In this document: piece by piece, positions 17,401 to 25,982 of the stretch
Numbering within the stretch: position 1 is the stretch's first letter
How the letters are laid out: each line of letters opens with the position of its first letter
NCBI GenBank assembly: GCA_015057635.1
Contig: SVEB01000023.1
Location: 1-64,000, forward strand
Length of the DNA stretch: 64,000 nt
Source: Lachnospiraceae bacterium
GTDB taxonomy: Bacteria > Bacillota > Clostridia > Lachnospirales > Lachnospiraceae
Direction of reading: 5' to 3'
Made by a program: the position numbers and the translations under genes
The notes under the pieces: generated by a model
Seen by the model: the letters and a program-made list of their open reading frames with translations, nothing else
Databases searched by the model: none
What the model was told of the DNA's origin: nothing

Positions 17401-18512
17401 CCATAGTGCCCAAGATTAATCGAGGCATTCAAATCTCTGTCTATCACAAGACCACAGCATTCACATCGATATGTTCTTTCTGATAAGGATAGTTTGCGCT
17501 TTTTATTTCCACAGCCTGAACAAATCTTAGACGACGCATACCATGGATCTGCTTCTATAAACTCAATTCCATTCCATTCACACTTATATTGAAGCTGCTT
17601 TTTGAAATAGTAAAATCCCTGATTTTGAATTGCCTTTGCTAGGTATTTGTTTTTCATCATTCCTTTAATATTTAAAGTCTCCATAACGATTTTAGATGGC
17701 TTGGTTTTCACAATCTCATTCGTTATCTGGTGCCGATGATTCTCTCTAATATTACGCAATCGTCGATATAATAACTTTATTTGCTTTTCTAGTTTTCGAA
17801 TATTTTCTGTTTTGACATATTCCTTTCCATTTTTATTTTGTTGATACTTTCTTGATACTTTACGTTGCAAACGATGCAGTCTCTTTTCTAGTTTTCTTAC
17901 AACATAAGTCTTGTTAATATTAGAAAATATCATTCCATTGCTACATACTGCTAAATTCTTAATTCCAACATCAATTCCAATGATTTCTTTTGTCAGACTA
18001 TTTTCAGGTTCTTTCTGCTCAATTCCAACAGCCAAAAACCAGTACTTTCCATCAAAACTCACTCGAGGATTTGAATATTTATATGGAGAAATAGGTAACT
18101 CACTTGGCTTAATTTTGATCCATCCAATCCTCTCCAACAATACCTTATCTTTTTTTACTTTCAATTTCTTAGGATCATTGAAAAAAGCTGGTTTGCTCCT
18201 TTTTCTGCTCTTAAACTTTGGTTTTTCCGCCAAACCTTTAAAAAAACGAATATAGGCATTACAAGCATCTTTGACCGCCTGCTTTGGAATATTATTGGAT
18301 ACATCCTTTAGCCATGGTAACTCCTTTTTCTTTAGAAGAGTAATCTCTTTACGAAGAGGACCATTCTTAATAAACTTTCCACCCTTTGCATAGTTCTTTT
18401 CTTCCCGATCAATCACCATATTATAGATATATCGTGCCGTACCTGCTGATTTCCACATGGAATACTCTTGCTCTTTCGTAGGATATAACCTAACCTTCTT
18501 TGCAAGTATCAT
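17391..18512 (-). CDS. tnpB: TnpB RNA-guided nuclease of an IS607-type element
   Basis: 373 residues, a full-length TnpB. TnpB is the transposon-encoded ancestor of Cas12 and cuts DNA matching the element's omega-RNA guide, which helps the element persist. The RuvC parts are intact: IIGIDVGIKNLAVC (Asp181), IVMETLNIKGM (Glu278) and DRDLNASINL (Asp358/Asp360), with the zinc finger CSGCG...CECCG between them. An N-terminal HTH_OrfB region (VRLYPTKEQEYSMW) is also present. The start overlaps the end of the tnpA remnant in another frame, as usual for IS607 pairs. With tnpA ruined, this copy is likely immobile on its own. Confidence 0.93.
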   Translation of the reverse strand: MILAKKVRLYPTKEQEYSMWKSAGTARYIYNMVIDREEKNYAKGGKFIKNGPLRKEITLLKKKELPWLKDVSNNIPKQAVKDACNAYIRFFKGLAEKPKFKSRKRSKPAFFNDPKKLKVKKDKVLLERIGWIKIKPSELPISPYKYSNPRVSFDGKYWFLAVGIEQKEPENSLTKEIIGIDVGIKNLAVCSNGMIFSNINKTYVVRKLEKRLHRLQRKVSRKYQQNKNGKEYVKTENIRKLEKQIKLLYRRLRNIRENHRHQITNEIVKTKPSKIVMETLNIKGMMKNKYLAKAIQNQGFYYFKKQLQYKCEWNGIEFIEADPWYASSKICSGCGNKKRKLSLSERTYRCECCGLVIDRDLNASINLGHYGLA

Positions 18513-18717
18513 CCTCTAATAACTCCTTAATCAATTTCTTTGCTTTATTGGCTCTTCTACCCTGTAATCTACCGCTAAATACCGTAACAATTTGAATAAG
18601 TTCCTCTACAATTTCCTGTTCTTCCGTTTTCTCTATATAATCAATAATTTAATGCTTGTTCCGTATTTTTTACACAGTTTCTCTACTAATTCAAGTCTTA
18701 AGCGAATAATATTTCAT
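18490..18717 (-). pseudogene. IS607-type serine recombinase (TnpA) remnant
   Basis: The gene starts MKYYS, the usual IS607 TnpA opening, but then jumps by deletion to RLELVEKLCKKYGTSI, shifts frame, and resumes EKTEEQEIVEELIQIVTVFSGRLQG and RRANKAKKLIKELLEDD to a TAG at 18492-18490. About two thirds of the protein, including the N-terminal MerR-like DNA-binding domain and the catalytic serine, is gone. AGGAGG lies upstream of the ATG. Confidence 0.8.
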
Positions 18718-18740
18718 CCCATGTATACCTCCTAATAATA

Positions 18741-19340
18741 GGGTAGAATACCGAATGTAAAAAATCAACAAATCTTACCATGCTTTAATAGACTTAATAT
18801 GACAGTATTTAAGCCTCCTTAACACAATACGTTACTATCGTTACTAGTTTGCATAGCACACTTATGATTGCCTCACCTTTTAAGTACCTTTCATTCAATT
18901 TTCATCCTGACTACCAGTTTCTCTATCCCCGTTTAATCATTCTCTCTCTTATCCTGATGCCTGTTCTCCGCTCTTTTTGTGCTATATGCTCCTGTACATG
19001 CTCCGACTGCAGATCCTCTCCTGCCAGAACGATCATTAGATTTTCCGCTTTTCACCTCCCCGATTTCTTTCTATATTCAAGTCATTTCTTGTCCTTATGT
19101 ATATATTTTCACAAAATCACAAAATGTTGCGGATATTTTTATTATTTTCCCCCCATATTCTTGAGTATATATCATTACAATTCATCACTCTTATCAATGA
19201 TTACCATTATTTTAGTGGTTGCTGTACAATACTCACAATTCGAACTATCTTTCGGTATGTTATGAGCATTCTGCCATTCATAATGAATAATAATTCAGAG
19301 TTAGTGATTATTTCATTAAAGGCAGACGAGACATAAATTT
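18741..19340. other. Gene-poor region with one doubtful 40-codon ORF
   Basis: No recognisable gene. On the minus strand a GTG at 19055 behind CGGGGAG opens a 40-residue basic ORF to 18933 (includes GSAVGACTGAYSTKRAE) with no known family. The plus-strand open frames here are AT-rich and have no ribosome sites. Possibly the scar of lost genes next to the IS607 element. Confidence 0.3.
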
Positions 19341-20345
19341 TTAACAACCAAACATGTTTTTAATTTCTCCTTGGCTTTTCCATAAATCATAAAAAAATTG
19401 AAACCGCCGAACTTGTTTTTCTAAAAAATAACGATTGATTCCTTCCCATCCATTATTGATTTTCGTTGTATCAACCATAAGTCCCATAAACCATACTTGC
19501 CGTAAAGCGGCAAAAGCGGGCAATGAATCTCGTTCCTCCTTTGTAAGCCTGCGAACGGCTTCATAACCACTTATGTATTCTTTCCATTGGTCTGAGTTTA
19601 TGAATTGCTCGTTTATAGAACTCTCATCCCATAAATACACTGCTAATTCATATGCTCTGTAAGCATCCCCCATACAGTCGAAATCAAAAATTTGTGGTCT
19701 GTCTTTATAAAAATATAAGTTCCCGCTATGTACATCGCCGTGACAATATCCGTAATATGGTGTTTCCTTCGGTATTGTTTCTGTGATACACTTCCACATC
19801 TCAATTGATTTCGACTTTATGTCTTCTATCCACTCTATTTCAAGCTGTCTAGATTCACAAACTGCTTGCAATGGATGCTGAATCAGCTGATTATATTCAA
19901 TTGGTTCACGGCTTACTTTCAAACAAGCAGCATCGGATGCTTCATGAATCTTTGCAACGATTTTTCCCATCTCATACAGATTCCTGCTGGCATCCTGTTT
20001 CACTTTTTCAAAAAGGACCGCATATCGTTTCCCTTCTAATGCCGTAATTTCCCACAAATATGTATCATCCTTTTGTTTGACCGGCTTGCATACATTAATA
20101 TTTCTTTTTTGTAATTCTAAAATTATAGTGATTTCTTCTTCATAATCTTTCCTTGAAAAACGATTTGCATGAGAAACCCTCAAATAATATTGCTCCTCTG
20201 ATGTTTGTATTTGATAAACATCATTAAGACCCATGCTCCACAGCTTACATTCTAAGCCCTGTAACCGATACCGGGAATTCACTTGTTCAAGCAAAGATTT
20301 TGGCGATAAAATAGTGGATAGCACATCAAAATATTCTGTTTTCAT
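19341..20345 (-). CDS. APH-family phosphotransferase
   Basis: 334 residues of the aminoglycoside phosphotransferase/choline kinase-like fold. The N-lobe binds ATP (VYQIQTSEEQYYLRVS). The catalytic loop is YCHGDVHSGNLYF (HGDxHxxN) and the metal-binding Asp follows in IFDFDCMGDAYRAYELA. This look is nearer to stress-response kinases of the SrkA/homoserine-kinase-like branch than to antibiotic-modifying enzymes; the substrate is unknown. The C-terminal helical part (VRRLTKEERDSLPAF) is as in that branch. It is monocistronic with AGGAAAAG before the start. Confidence 0.82.
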   Translation of the reverse strand: MKTEYFDVLSTILSPKSLLEQVNSRYRLQGLECKLWSMGLNDVYQIQTSEEQYYLRVSHANRFSRKDYEEEITIILELQKRNINVCKPVKQKDDTYLWEITALEGKRYAVLFEKVKQDASRNLYEMGKIVAKIHEASDAACLKVSREPIEYNQLIQHPLQAVCESRQLEIEWIEDIKSKSIEMWKCITETIPKETPYYGYCHGDVHSGNLYFYKDRPQIFDFDCMGDAYRAYELAVYLWDESSINEQFINSDQWKEYISGYEAVRRLTKEERDSLPAFAALRQVWFMGLMVDTTKINNGWEGINRYFLEKQVRRFQFFYDLWKSQGEIKNMFGC

Positions 20346-20441
20346 CTTCTTTTCCTTTCTGTTGTATTGGTATAATGGTACTCATTAGCTCAACAATATC
20401 ATATATTTTGTAATTTTTTAACATATTATTTAAAGTTTTTC

Positions 20442-20591
20442 TTATTTAATTTTGATGCCAAGATATAAAATTCCAATGGGATTTGTATTTTCAGGGAAAG
20501 GATCGCTTATTTCATTCCCTGCACTTACATGCTCAAAATAATCCTGGAATCTGTTTCCACCATGGCAGATTGTTACCTCAAAAGAAAATTT
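20442..20591 (-). pseudogene. C-terminal fragment of an unrecognised protein
   Basis: An open frame without a start codon reads FSFEVTICHGGNRFQDYFEHV and ends GILYLGIKIK, TAA. Codon use looks like real coding sequence, and a TGA sits directly at its 5' edge, so it appears to be the tail of a gene whose front was lost. It lies just downstream of mntP. No family recognised. Confidence 0.35.
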
Positions 20592-20608
20592 TCACTCTAT
20601 ATGATTGC

Positions 20609-21172
20609 TCACTTTCTTCCAAGTCCGAATAGAAGGATCTTTACCGCCAGTGCGATCAGTATGATTCCGCCAGCAAACTCTGATTTATACCGGTATTTTA
20701 TTCCAAGATTATGTCCGATTATAATTCCAAGCGATGCAATAAGAAACGTCTCCGTCCATATAATCCCCATTCCAATCCACTGATTTATCTGAGAAAATGT
20801 ATCAGTTGTTGAAATCGCTAATACATCATTTCCTACCGCAATCCCGATAAGCAGAACCGTAAAATACCGAATATCCGGCTCTTTTTGATCCAGCTCTTCA
20901 TTATGATAAGATCGGATTAACATGATATTTCCAATCGTAAGAAGAAAAATAAAAGAAATCCAGTGATCCAGCCATTCAAAAATCCATCCGGTTCCTTCTG
21001 ACAGCTGATAGGATAGGATTGCAAATCCTCCTTGTACGACAGCAAATACAAAACTGATTCCGAAAAGCTTCTTTCCTGTTAATTTCCGTATCGCAAGACC
21101 TTTGCTGATGGACGCAATAAACACATCACTTGAAAGCCCCATTGTAAGAATGACTGCACCAATATACTTCAT
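20609..21172 (-). CDS. mntP: MntP-family manganese efflux pump
   Basis: 187 residues with six membrane helices, the size and layout of MntP, which exports Mn2+. The two half-repeats show the family motifs: GLSSDVFIASISKGLAIRK near the N-terminus and GIAVGNDVLAIST in the middle, each with the conserved membrane aspartate; GIIIGHNLG belongs to helix 5. Relatives to the canonical enzyme are a little diverged at these motifs (LSSD where LSMD is common), so the substrate is likely but not certain. GGGAGG lies 6 bases before the ATG, directly beside a 20-bp perfect hairpin in the leader. Confidence 0.82.
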   Translation of the reverse strand: MKYIGAVILTMGLSSDVFIASISKGLAIRKLTGKKLFGISFVFAVVQGGFAILSYQLSEGTGWIFEWLDHWISFIFLLTIGNIMLIRSYHNEELDQKEPDIRYFTVLLIGIAVGNDVLAISTTDTFSQINQWIGMGIIWTETFLIASLGIIIGHNLGIKYRYKSEFAGGIILIALAVKILLFGLGRK

Positions 21173-21184
21173 AAAATCCTCCCA

Positions 21185-21241
21185 AATCTAAAATCCCGCA
21201 GATGCTATATTCAATTAATAACATCTGCGGGATTTTAGATT
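21185..21241 (-). repeat. 20-bp perfect hairpin in the mntP leader
   Basis: AATCTAAAATCCCGCAGATG and CATCTGCGGGATTTTAGATT with a 17-base A/T-rich loop. On the mRNA the right arm ends one base before the mntP Shine-Dalgarno (TGGGAGG). No T-run follows, so it looks like a leader structure or a mobile palindrome rather than a terminator. I see no yybP-ykoY aptamer here. Confidence 0.8.
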
Positions 21242-21316
21242 CTCATTCATATTCTTATAGGTTGCTTAAAATATTTTTTCTGAAAATAAAATTATCACTT
21301 CACTTTTCTAAAAGCT

Positions 21317-21369
21317 GCCGCAGTAAGAGCGGGCGGATCTGAACATGATCCGCCCGCTCTTACTGCGGC
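21317..21369 (-). terminator. 23-bp perfect hairpin, trpS terminator
   Basis: GCCGCAGTAAGAGCGGGCGG plus ATC pairs exactly with its complement around ATGTTCA. It begins 26 bases after the trpS stop and is followed on the minus strand by AGCTTTTAG, a weak T-run. Confidence 0.75.
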
Positions 21370-21394
21370 GTCCCTTACTAAATTAGCAATCTCT

Positions 21395-22486
21395 CTACTG
21401 TTGTTCGCTATATTTTGCCTGCTGTTCTGCGATTAGGGATGCATCATCAAAGTAATTGATCTTCATGGCATCCTTTACTTCTTTTAGAGTCTCAGCAGCT
21501 GCTGCTTTCGCTTCTGCGCATCCAGCTTTTAACATCTCATAGATTTCCGGAATCTGCTGTTCTAACTGTTTTCTTCTTTCACGGATTGGTGCTAACTCTT
21601 CCTGCATTACTGCATTTAAGAATTTCTTCACCTTCACATCACCAAGACCGCCACGCATATAGTGTGCCTTTAATTCATCTAGATCCTTATAGTCTGGTAA
21701 GTATTTTTCAAAATGTTCTGGCTTGGAGAAGGCATCTAAATACGTAAATACGGTATTTCCTTCTACCTTTCCTGGATCGCTTACTTTGATGTGATCCGGA
21801 TCGGTATACATGCTCATGATCTTTTTGCGAACGTCTTCTTCGCTGTCAGATAAGTAAATGCAGTTATTTAATGACTTACTCATCTTAGCCTTTCCATCTG
21901 TGCCTGGAAGACGTAAACATGCCTTATTATCTGGAAGTAGGATTTCTGGCTCTACTAATGTCTCTCCATAAATGCCGTTGAAGCGGTTTACGATTTCTCT
22001 TGTCTGTTCGATCATTGGCATCTGATCTTCGCCTACTGGTACTACGGTTGCTTTAAATGCTGTGATATCCGCAGCCTGGCTTACCGGATAAGTTAAAAAT
22101 CCTGCCGGGATGCTGGCTTCAAAGTCACGCATCTTGATTTCGCTCTTAACAGTAGGGTTTCTCTGAAGACGAGATACGGTTACTAAATTTAAATAAAAGG
22201 TAGTCAGTTCACATAATTCCGGGATCTGGGACTGAATAAAGATCGTAGACTTCGCCGGATCGATTCCGCAAGCCATATAGTCAAGTGCTACTTCAATCAC
22301 ATTCTGTCTTACTTTCTCAGGATTATCCGCATTATCGGTAAGTGCCTGTGCATCTGCGATCATAATATAAATCTTATCAAATTCCCCTGAGTTCTGTAAC
22401 TCAACTCTTCTTTTTAAAGATCCTACATAATGTCCGATATGCAGTCTTCCGGTTGGTCTGTCGCCTGTTAATATAATTTTTGCCAT
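21395..22486 (-). CDS. trpS: Tryptophan--tRNA ligase
   Basis: 363 residues from ATG 22486, which is preceded by GGAGG; the ATG at 22501 is part of that site. Class I aminoacyl-tRNA synthetase that charges tRNA-Trp. The HIGH signature is GRLHIGHY near the start and the KMSKS loop is AKMSKSLNN in the second half. [16 protein letters not shown] is the conserved stretch linking active site and dimer interface. Length agrees with the bacterial enzyme plus a slightly extended charged C-terminus. A Trp T-box leader upstream controls it. Confidence 0.97.
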   Translation of the reverse strand: MAKIILTGDRPTGRLHIGHYVGSLKRRVELQNSGEFDKIYIMIADAQALTDNADNPEKVRQNVIEVALDYMACGIDPAKSTIFIQSQIPELCELTTFYLNLVTVSRLQRNPTVKSEIKMRDFEASIPAGFLTYPVSQAADITAFKATVVPVGEDQMPMIEQTREIVNRFNGIYGETLVEPEILLPDNKACLRLPGTDGKAKMSKSLNNCIYLSDSEEDVRKKIMSMYTDPDHIKVSDPGKVEGNTVFTYLDAFSKPEHFEKYLPDYKDLDELKAHYMRGGLGDVKVKKFLNAVMQEELAPIRERRKQLEQQIPEIYEMLKAGCAEAKAAAAETLKEVKDAMKINYFDDASLIAEQQAKYSEQQ

Positions 22487-22572
22487 TCTTATTTCCTCCA
22501 TTTTCTATACAGTCTGTAGTAACTTCTAAACAAGAGAAGGTATGTATCGTAAGCTTTCCCTTATTTGGAATT

Positions 22573-22610
22573 AAAAAAACTCCTATCCTTCATATACAAA
22601 GGATAAGAGT
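22573..22610 (-). terminator. T-box terminator hairpin
   Basis: CTCTTATCCTT and AAGGATAGGAG pair on the minus strand, followed by seven T. It lies 85 bases before trpS and just after the T-box sequence. Confidence 0.9.
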
Positions 22611-22838
22611 TGACTTCTTATTTATGCCACCATTGCAGTTTTTCGCATACTAACATATGCTTCCTTTATAACGGTCAGGAGTCCCGTCAACGCCTACTAT
22701 TAGTTCGGGTTGCCCTCATAAGCCCATTCGAACAGTGTTCCAATCATACTACACTCTCACCATGTGTAATTCTCTGTAAATCTTCTGCGCTGCCTACTCT
22801 TCTTAATCATCGGTTTGCGGTGTTTTATTCACTTTATA
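22573..22838 (-). promoter_or_regulatory. T-box leader with Trp specifier
   Basis: The minus-strand leader has the T-box order of elements: an AGAG/GGTGAGAG distal Stem I region, then TTCGAA followed by TGG (22726-22724), the specifier codon for tryptophan, then TTATGAG, AGTAGG, the GTTGACGGG...CCGTTAT helix, and the antiterminator bulge GGTGGCA (TGGC at 22629-22626). The variable base C pairs with the G discriminator of tRNA-Trp. Uncharged tRNA-Trp should stabilise the antiterminator and allow trpS transcription. Confidence 0.88.
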
Positions 22839-22843
22839 TAACA

Positions 22844-22872
22844 AGAATAGTCAAGTTTTTCCCATCTGTCAA
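22844..22872 (-). promoter_or_regulatory. Promoter of the T-box-trpS transcript
   Basis: TTGACA (22872-22867), 17 bp, TATTCT (22849-22844) on the minus strand, placing the start near 22837. Confidence 0.7.
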
Positions 22873-23183
22873 GGCTTTTCTTCCTTGGTTATTTATCCTA
22901 TTATATCCATACTGCCATCTGCTGTTGATTTCATTTGCCAGAATCTTAAAAATTGGCTGTCTGCCCCTATCGCGCGCAGACACTTCCATGTGGGCGGTGA
23001 GACTGATACTGCTGCTGCCATTTTAGCAACATTAAAAGAGAAGTTTAAGATTGGCGGGATACATATCGGAATTATCATCATGCAAAGTCCTTTTAAGCCC
23101 GCTAACAACCGATCCTGCTATTTTTAAGAGAACTCCTATGTAAGCAGCCAGCGTGCTATCTCCAAATTCATATGCATGCTTTT
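22873..23183. other. Region without a clear gene
   Basis: Overlapping short frames exist on both strands (minus 23108-22893, 71 codons, with SPPTWKCLRAIGADSQF). Codon use is gene-like but no ribosome site or family is evident, so this may be a gene remnant between trpS and the YolD gene. Confidence 0.3.
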
Positions 23184-23627
23184 CTATTCCTCCAGCTTTC
23201 TGAATAACTCTCCATCTACGCTCAGAATATCCTCGATTGAAATATACGATCCGTCTGCCAGAAAAATGAGTTGCTCGTACTCCTTGATTTTTTTCACATT
23301 ACCGACAACCGTAACATACTCTCCACCTTCCTTTTTCTGGTCGGCAATAAAGTAGGTAAACTCAACTTCCGGCTGATCTTTCAAATGATTTTTTATCATC
23401 TGGAGCCGTTCATTCAAATGCTGTTTGCTGTTTTCATCCAGTTCTATTCTCTGACCGGTAAGCCTTGCCGTTTCCTGAATTGCTGCTCCATGGCCGGTAA
23501 GCGCCGCAAATGGTGAAAACTGCGCCGCTCTGTCATAAAGGGACATTCTAGGGCGAGATGGAGACACATGATGAGGTAAATTTATAATATCGTCATAATT
23601 ATTTTGCTGTTTAGATAAATGATTCAT
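23184..23627 (-). CDS. YolD-like protein
   Basis: 147 residues from ATG 23627 after AAGGAGAAAG; the longer frame to 23723 runs into the polymerase gene. The motif YDRAAQFSPFAALTGHGAAI, then ETARLTGQRIELDE, is the signature of YolD-like proteins. In B. subtilis these sit beside Y-family polymerases and are thought to act with them in translesion synthesis, in the manner of UmuD beside UmuC. Here it follows the polymerase gene by 76 bases in the same direction, which supports that role. The C-terminal half is an SH3/OB-like beta-rich part (EYVTVVGNVKKI). Confidence 0.85.
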   Translation of the reverse strand: MNHLSKQQNNYDDIINLPHHVSPSRPRMSLYDRAAQFSPFAALTGHGAAIQETARLTGQRIELDENSKQHLNERLQMIKNHLKDQPEVEFTYFIADQKKEGGEYVTVVGNVKKIKEYEQLIFLADGSYISIEDILSVDGELFRKLEE

Positions 23628-23703
23628 TGCCTTTCTCCTTACTCTGTTTTGCTGGTATTGTATAAATTTCTTCCAGCCATAATGGACGGTTCTAAAACAA
23701 TTA

Positions 23704-25233
23704 TCACGCTTTATGCCCGCCAATCTGCTTATTTCGCTCGATCGTCATCGCGCCTTCTTCTAGATTGGTTCCTTTTAAAATTGCGTTTTTTCCGAATTTC
23801 TTTTTCACATCCAGCATGACTTTTTGAAGCTTCTTTTCCCTCTCAAGAGCCTCTTCCTCTTTTTTTCTCTTCGCCTCTTCTGCACCAAAATCAGGAAACA
23901 GGCTTAACTGTTCAAAGGAATCTTCTTCTTTCGCTTCGCTTTCTGCAATCAGGTTATTTGCCACGATATTGATCCTTCGGACCGATAAATCCGGATTTAT
24001 GATCTCATCGTATAAGTTTAGCACGGCATCGGTCGCAAGCTTTGTAGAGGAAGTCCTACGGCCAAGATTTGCAGTGCCATGCGCATGCTTTGGTGTCTTC
24101 CTGCCATAATGATCTGTGGTGATCTCCCCTTTATACGTTCTTAGGATTTCCGGATTATTTAAATTTTCAATATCATATCCTACCGTCAGTACGATCTGAT
24201 TTGTCACAAGACCTTTATCCACAAGGTCAAGCATTAACAGCTCCAGCATTTCCCGTACGATCAGCCTTGCTTTCTTATAATCATAAGGACAATGCAGTAC
24301 CTGTCCGGAGCTTAAACAGTTGGTCCTTGGCTTATACGCCTTCACATCCGCGATCGTGCACGGTTCCCATCCCCACGCATGGTCAATCAATAACTCTGCA
24401 TTGATTCCAAAGAGCCGGTAAAGCATATCTTCATTATAAAAATCATTTGCCTTGCCAATGGAGCATCTGGCGATATCGCCCATTGTGTACAGCCCTCTCT
24501 CCTCTAACTTTTTCGCATATCCTTTTCCGACACGCCAAAAGTCAGTTAACGGCCTATGGTTCCATAAGAGCTTTCGGTAACTGATTTCATCTAATGTTGC
24601 GATTCTTACGCCATTCTCATCAGCCGGAACGTGCTTTGCCACAATATCCATCGCAATCTTACAAAGATACAGATTTGTTCCGATTCCTGCAGCTGCTGTG
24701 ATCCCTGTCTCCTTAAGCACCTCCAGGATCATCTTTCTTGCCAGTTCCTTAGCAGAAAGCCCATAAGTCTTTAAGTAATTCGTCACATCCATTAACACTT
24801 CGTCGATGGAGTACACGTGGATATCCTCCGGTGCAATATACTTCAGGTAAATATTATAGATTCTTGTACTGTATTCAATATAAAATGCCATTCTAGGCGG
24901 AGCCGCGATAAAGGACACCTCATAATTAGGAGAGGATTTTAGCACGGTATCATCATAAGACTTTTCTGTTAATTTATGACCCGGTGCCTGAATTCTTCGC
25001 TCAGCATTCACTTCTTTCACTCTTTGTACCACTTCAAAGAGCCTCGCACGCCCTGAAATCCCATACTGCTTTAGAGAAGGGGATACCGCAAGACATATTG
25101 TTTTTTCCGTTCGGCTTGCATCTGCCACAACCAGGTTCGTGGTTAAGGGATCTAAATTCCGCTCAATACATTCTACGGAAGCATAGAATGATTTTAAGTC
25201 TATGGCAATATAAGTGCGATTGGATTCGGACAT
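23704..25233 (-). CDS. Y-family translesion DNA polymerase (UvrX/UmuC-like)
   Basis: 509 residues. Y-family polymerases copy damaged DNA. The palm motifs are AIDLKSFYASVE (first metal Asp) near residue 10 and VYSIDEVLMDVT with the second catalytic Asp-Glu near 140. A thumb with ELARKMILEVLKETGITAAAGIG and a little-finger domain follow. Near the C-terminus QLSLFPDF matches the beta-clamp binding consensus QL(S/D)LF, so the enzyme should be recruited by the sliding clamp. A K/E-rich tail comes after. AAGGAGG precedes the start. No LexA box (GAAC-N4-GTTC type) is evident in the 100 bases upstream. Confidence 0.93.
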   Translation of the reverse strand: MSESNRTYIAIDLKSFYASVECIERNLDPLTTNLVVADASRTEKTICLAVSPSLKQYGISGRARLFEVVQRVKEVNAERRIQAPGHKLTEKSYDDTVLKSSPNYEVSFIAAPPRMAFYIEYSTRIYNIYLKYIAPEDIHVYSIDEVLMDVTNYLKTYGLSAKELARKMILEVLKETGITAAAGIGTNLYLCKIAMDIVAKHVPADENGVRIATLDEISYRKLLWNHRPLTDFWRVGKGYAKKLEERGLYTMGDIARCSIGKANDFYNEDMLYRLFGINAELLIDHAWGWEPCTIADVKAYKPRTNCLSSGQVLHCPYDYKKARLIVREMLELLMLDLVDKGLVTNQIVLTVGYDIENLNNPEILRTYKGEITTDHYGRKTPKHAHGTANLGRRTSSTKLATDAVLNLYDEIINPDLSVRRINIVANNLIAESEAKEEDSFEQLSLFPDFGAEEAKRKKEEEALEREKKLQKVMLDVKKKFGKNAILKGTNLEEGAMTIERNKQIGGHKA

Positions 25234-25380
25234 CTTCTATGACCTCCTTATATAACTTGTTTTACTACTATCATACCAATTTTATCGGATAAAAAAAAGA
25301 GGTCGATTACTACTAAAAGAAATTTATAGAATTCTGCAAAATCTGAAATACTATTCTTATTAAGCAAAAGGAGAAAACAT

Positions 25381-25812
25381 ATGGAAAAACTAAACTTTGT
25401 ACTAGAAAATCAGTTGGGACATGCCAAAGACAATGAGGAATTAAAAGCAAATCTAAACGCACAGTTTACAGGCGAAACTGCAGAAGTAGGACTCTATCTT
25501 GCAATGGCAAGAGTCGCACAGCGTTCCGGGTATCCGGAAATTGCAGAAGTGCTAAAAGTAATTGCCTGGGAAGAAGCAGAACATGCGGCCCAGTATGCCG
25601 AACTTACCGGTAAAATATCCGAGTGCATGAAGACAAACCTGACCAATATGATGAATGGGGAGATTGGTGCCAATAAATTCAAGGCTGAGTTAGCCGAGAA
25701 GGCAAAAGCAGCCGGCCTAGAAGAACTCTATACGTTTATCGATCATGCGGCCAGAGATGAAGCAAGACATGCAAGCATGCTGCACGGTATGTTAAGCCGC
25801 CTTCCGGAATAA
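25381..25812 (+). CDS. Rubrerythrin-like diiron protein without rubredoxin domain
   Basis: 143 residues, a single ferritin-like four-helix bundle. Metal ligands are seen in FTGETAEVGLYLAMAR, WEEAEHAAQYAEL and DEARHASMLHG, matching two E..ExxH half-sites. Rubrerythrins reduce hydrogen peroxide in anaerobes; this one lacks the C-terminal rubredoxin CxxC pairs, so it needs a separate electron donor. AAAGGAG lies 8 bases before the ATG. It stands alone, divergent from the polymerase gene. No PerR box was recognised. Confidence 0.88.
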   Translation: MEKLNFVLENQLGHAKDNEELKANLNAQFTGETAEVGLYLAMARVAQRSGYPEIAEVLKVIAWEEAEHAAQYAELTGKISECMKTNLTNMMNGEIGANKFKAELAEKAKAAGLEELYTFIDHAARDEARHASMLHGMLSRLPE

Positions 25813-25910
25813 ATTGCGAAGATCAGTAAAATTTAATATACTATTAAGTATTACATTTGGACTCGAAAAGACTTATTAAGATTTCACAAAACCTGGCTAT
25901 GCATAAAAAA

Positions 25911-25955
25911 GCTGCCCATTCCCAAGAAATTTCAATTTCTTAAGGAATGGACAGC
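25911..25955 (-). terminator. Terminator facing the hydrolase pseudogene
   Basis: GCTGTCCATTCC/GGAATGGGCAGC stem with an inner AAGAAAT/ATTTCTT stem; on the minus strand six T follow. It may also end the rubrerythrin transcript. Confidence 0.7.
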
Positions 25956-25982
25956 CATTCTCCTGCTCTATGTAGGCTCTAA

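Larger units (their letters stand above)
17340..18740 (-). mobile_element. IS607-type element (degenerate tnpA, intact tnpB)
   Basis: The unit holds a serine-recombinase remnant followed by tnpB, overlapping as in IS607 elements. The boundaries are estimates, because IS607 has no terminal inverted repeats or target duplications. The right end is placed past the hairpin near 17367 and the left end just before the tnpA remnant. It lies between the inverted permease and a gene-poor stretch. Minus-strand bases 17350-17236 before it read as an open but unrecognised peptide (TRVAIYIREMGQVEEG). Confidence 0.75.

Noticed and set aside
18849-19265. 138-codon plus-strand frame, Cys/Ser/Phe-rich
   Set aside because: It has no ribosome site, and its composition is what AT-rich antisense sequence gives by chance.
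20609-21241. yybP-ykoY manganese riboswitch in the mntP leader
   Set aside because: Only a simple hairpin is present; the conserved aptamer loops were not found.
25234-25380. LexA box in front of the translesion polymerase gene
   Set aside because: No GAAC-N4-GTTC-type sequence was visible between the divergent genes.
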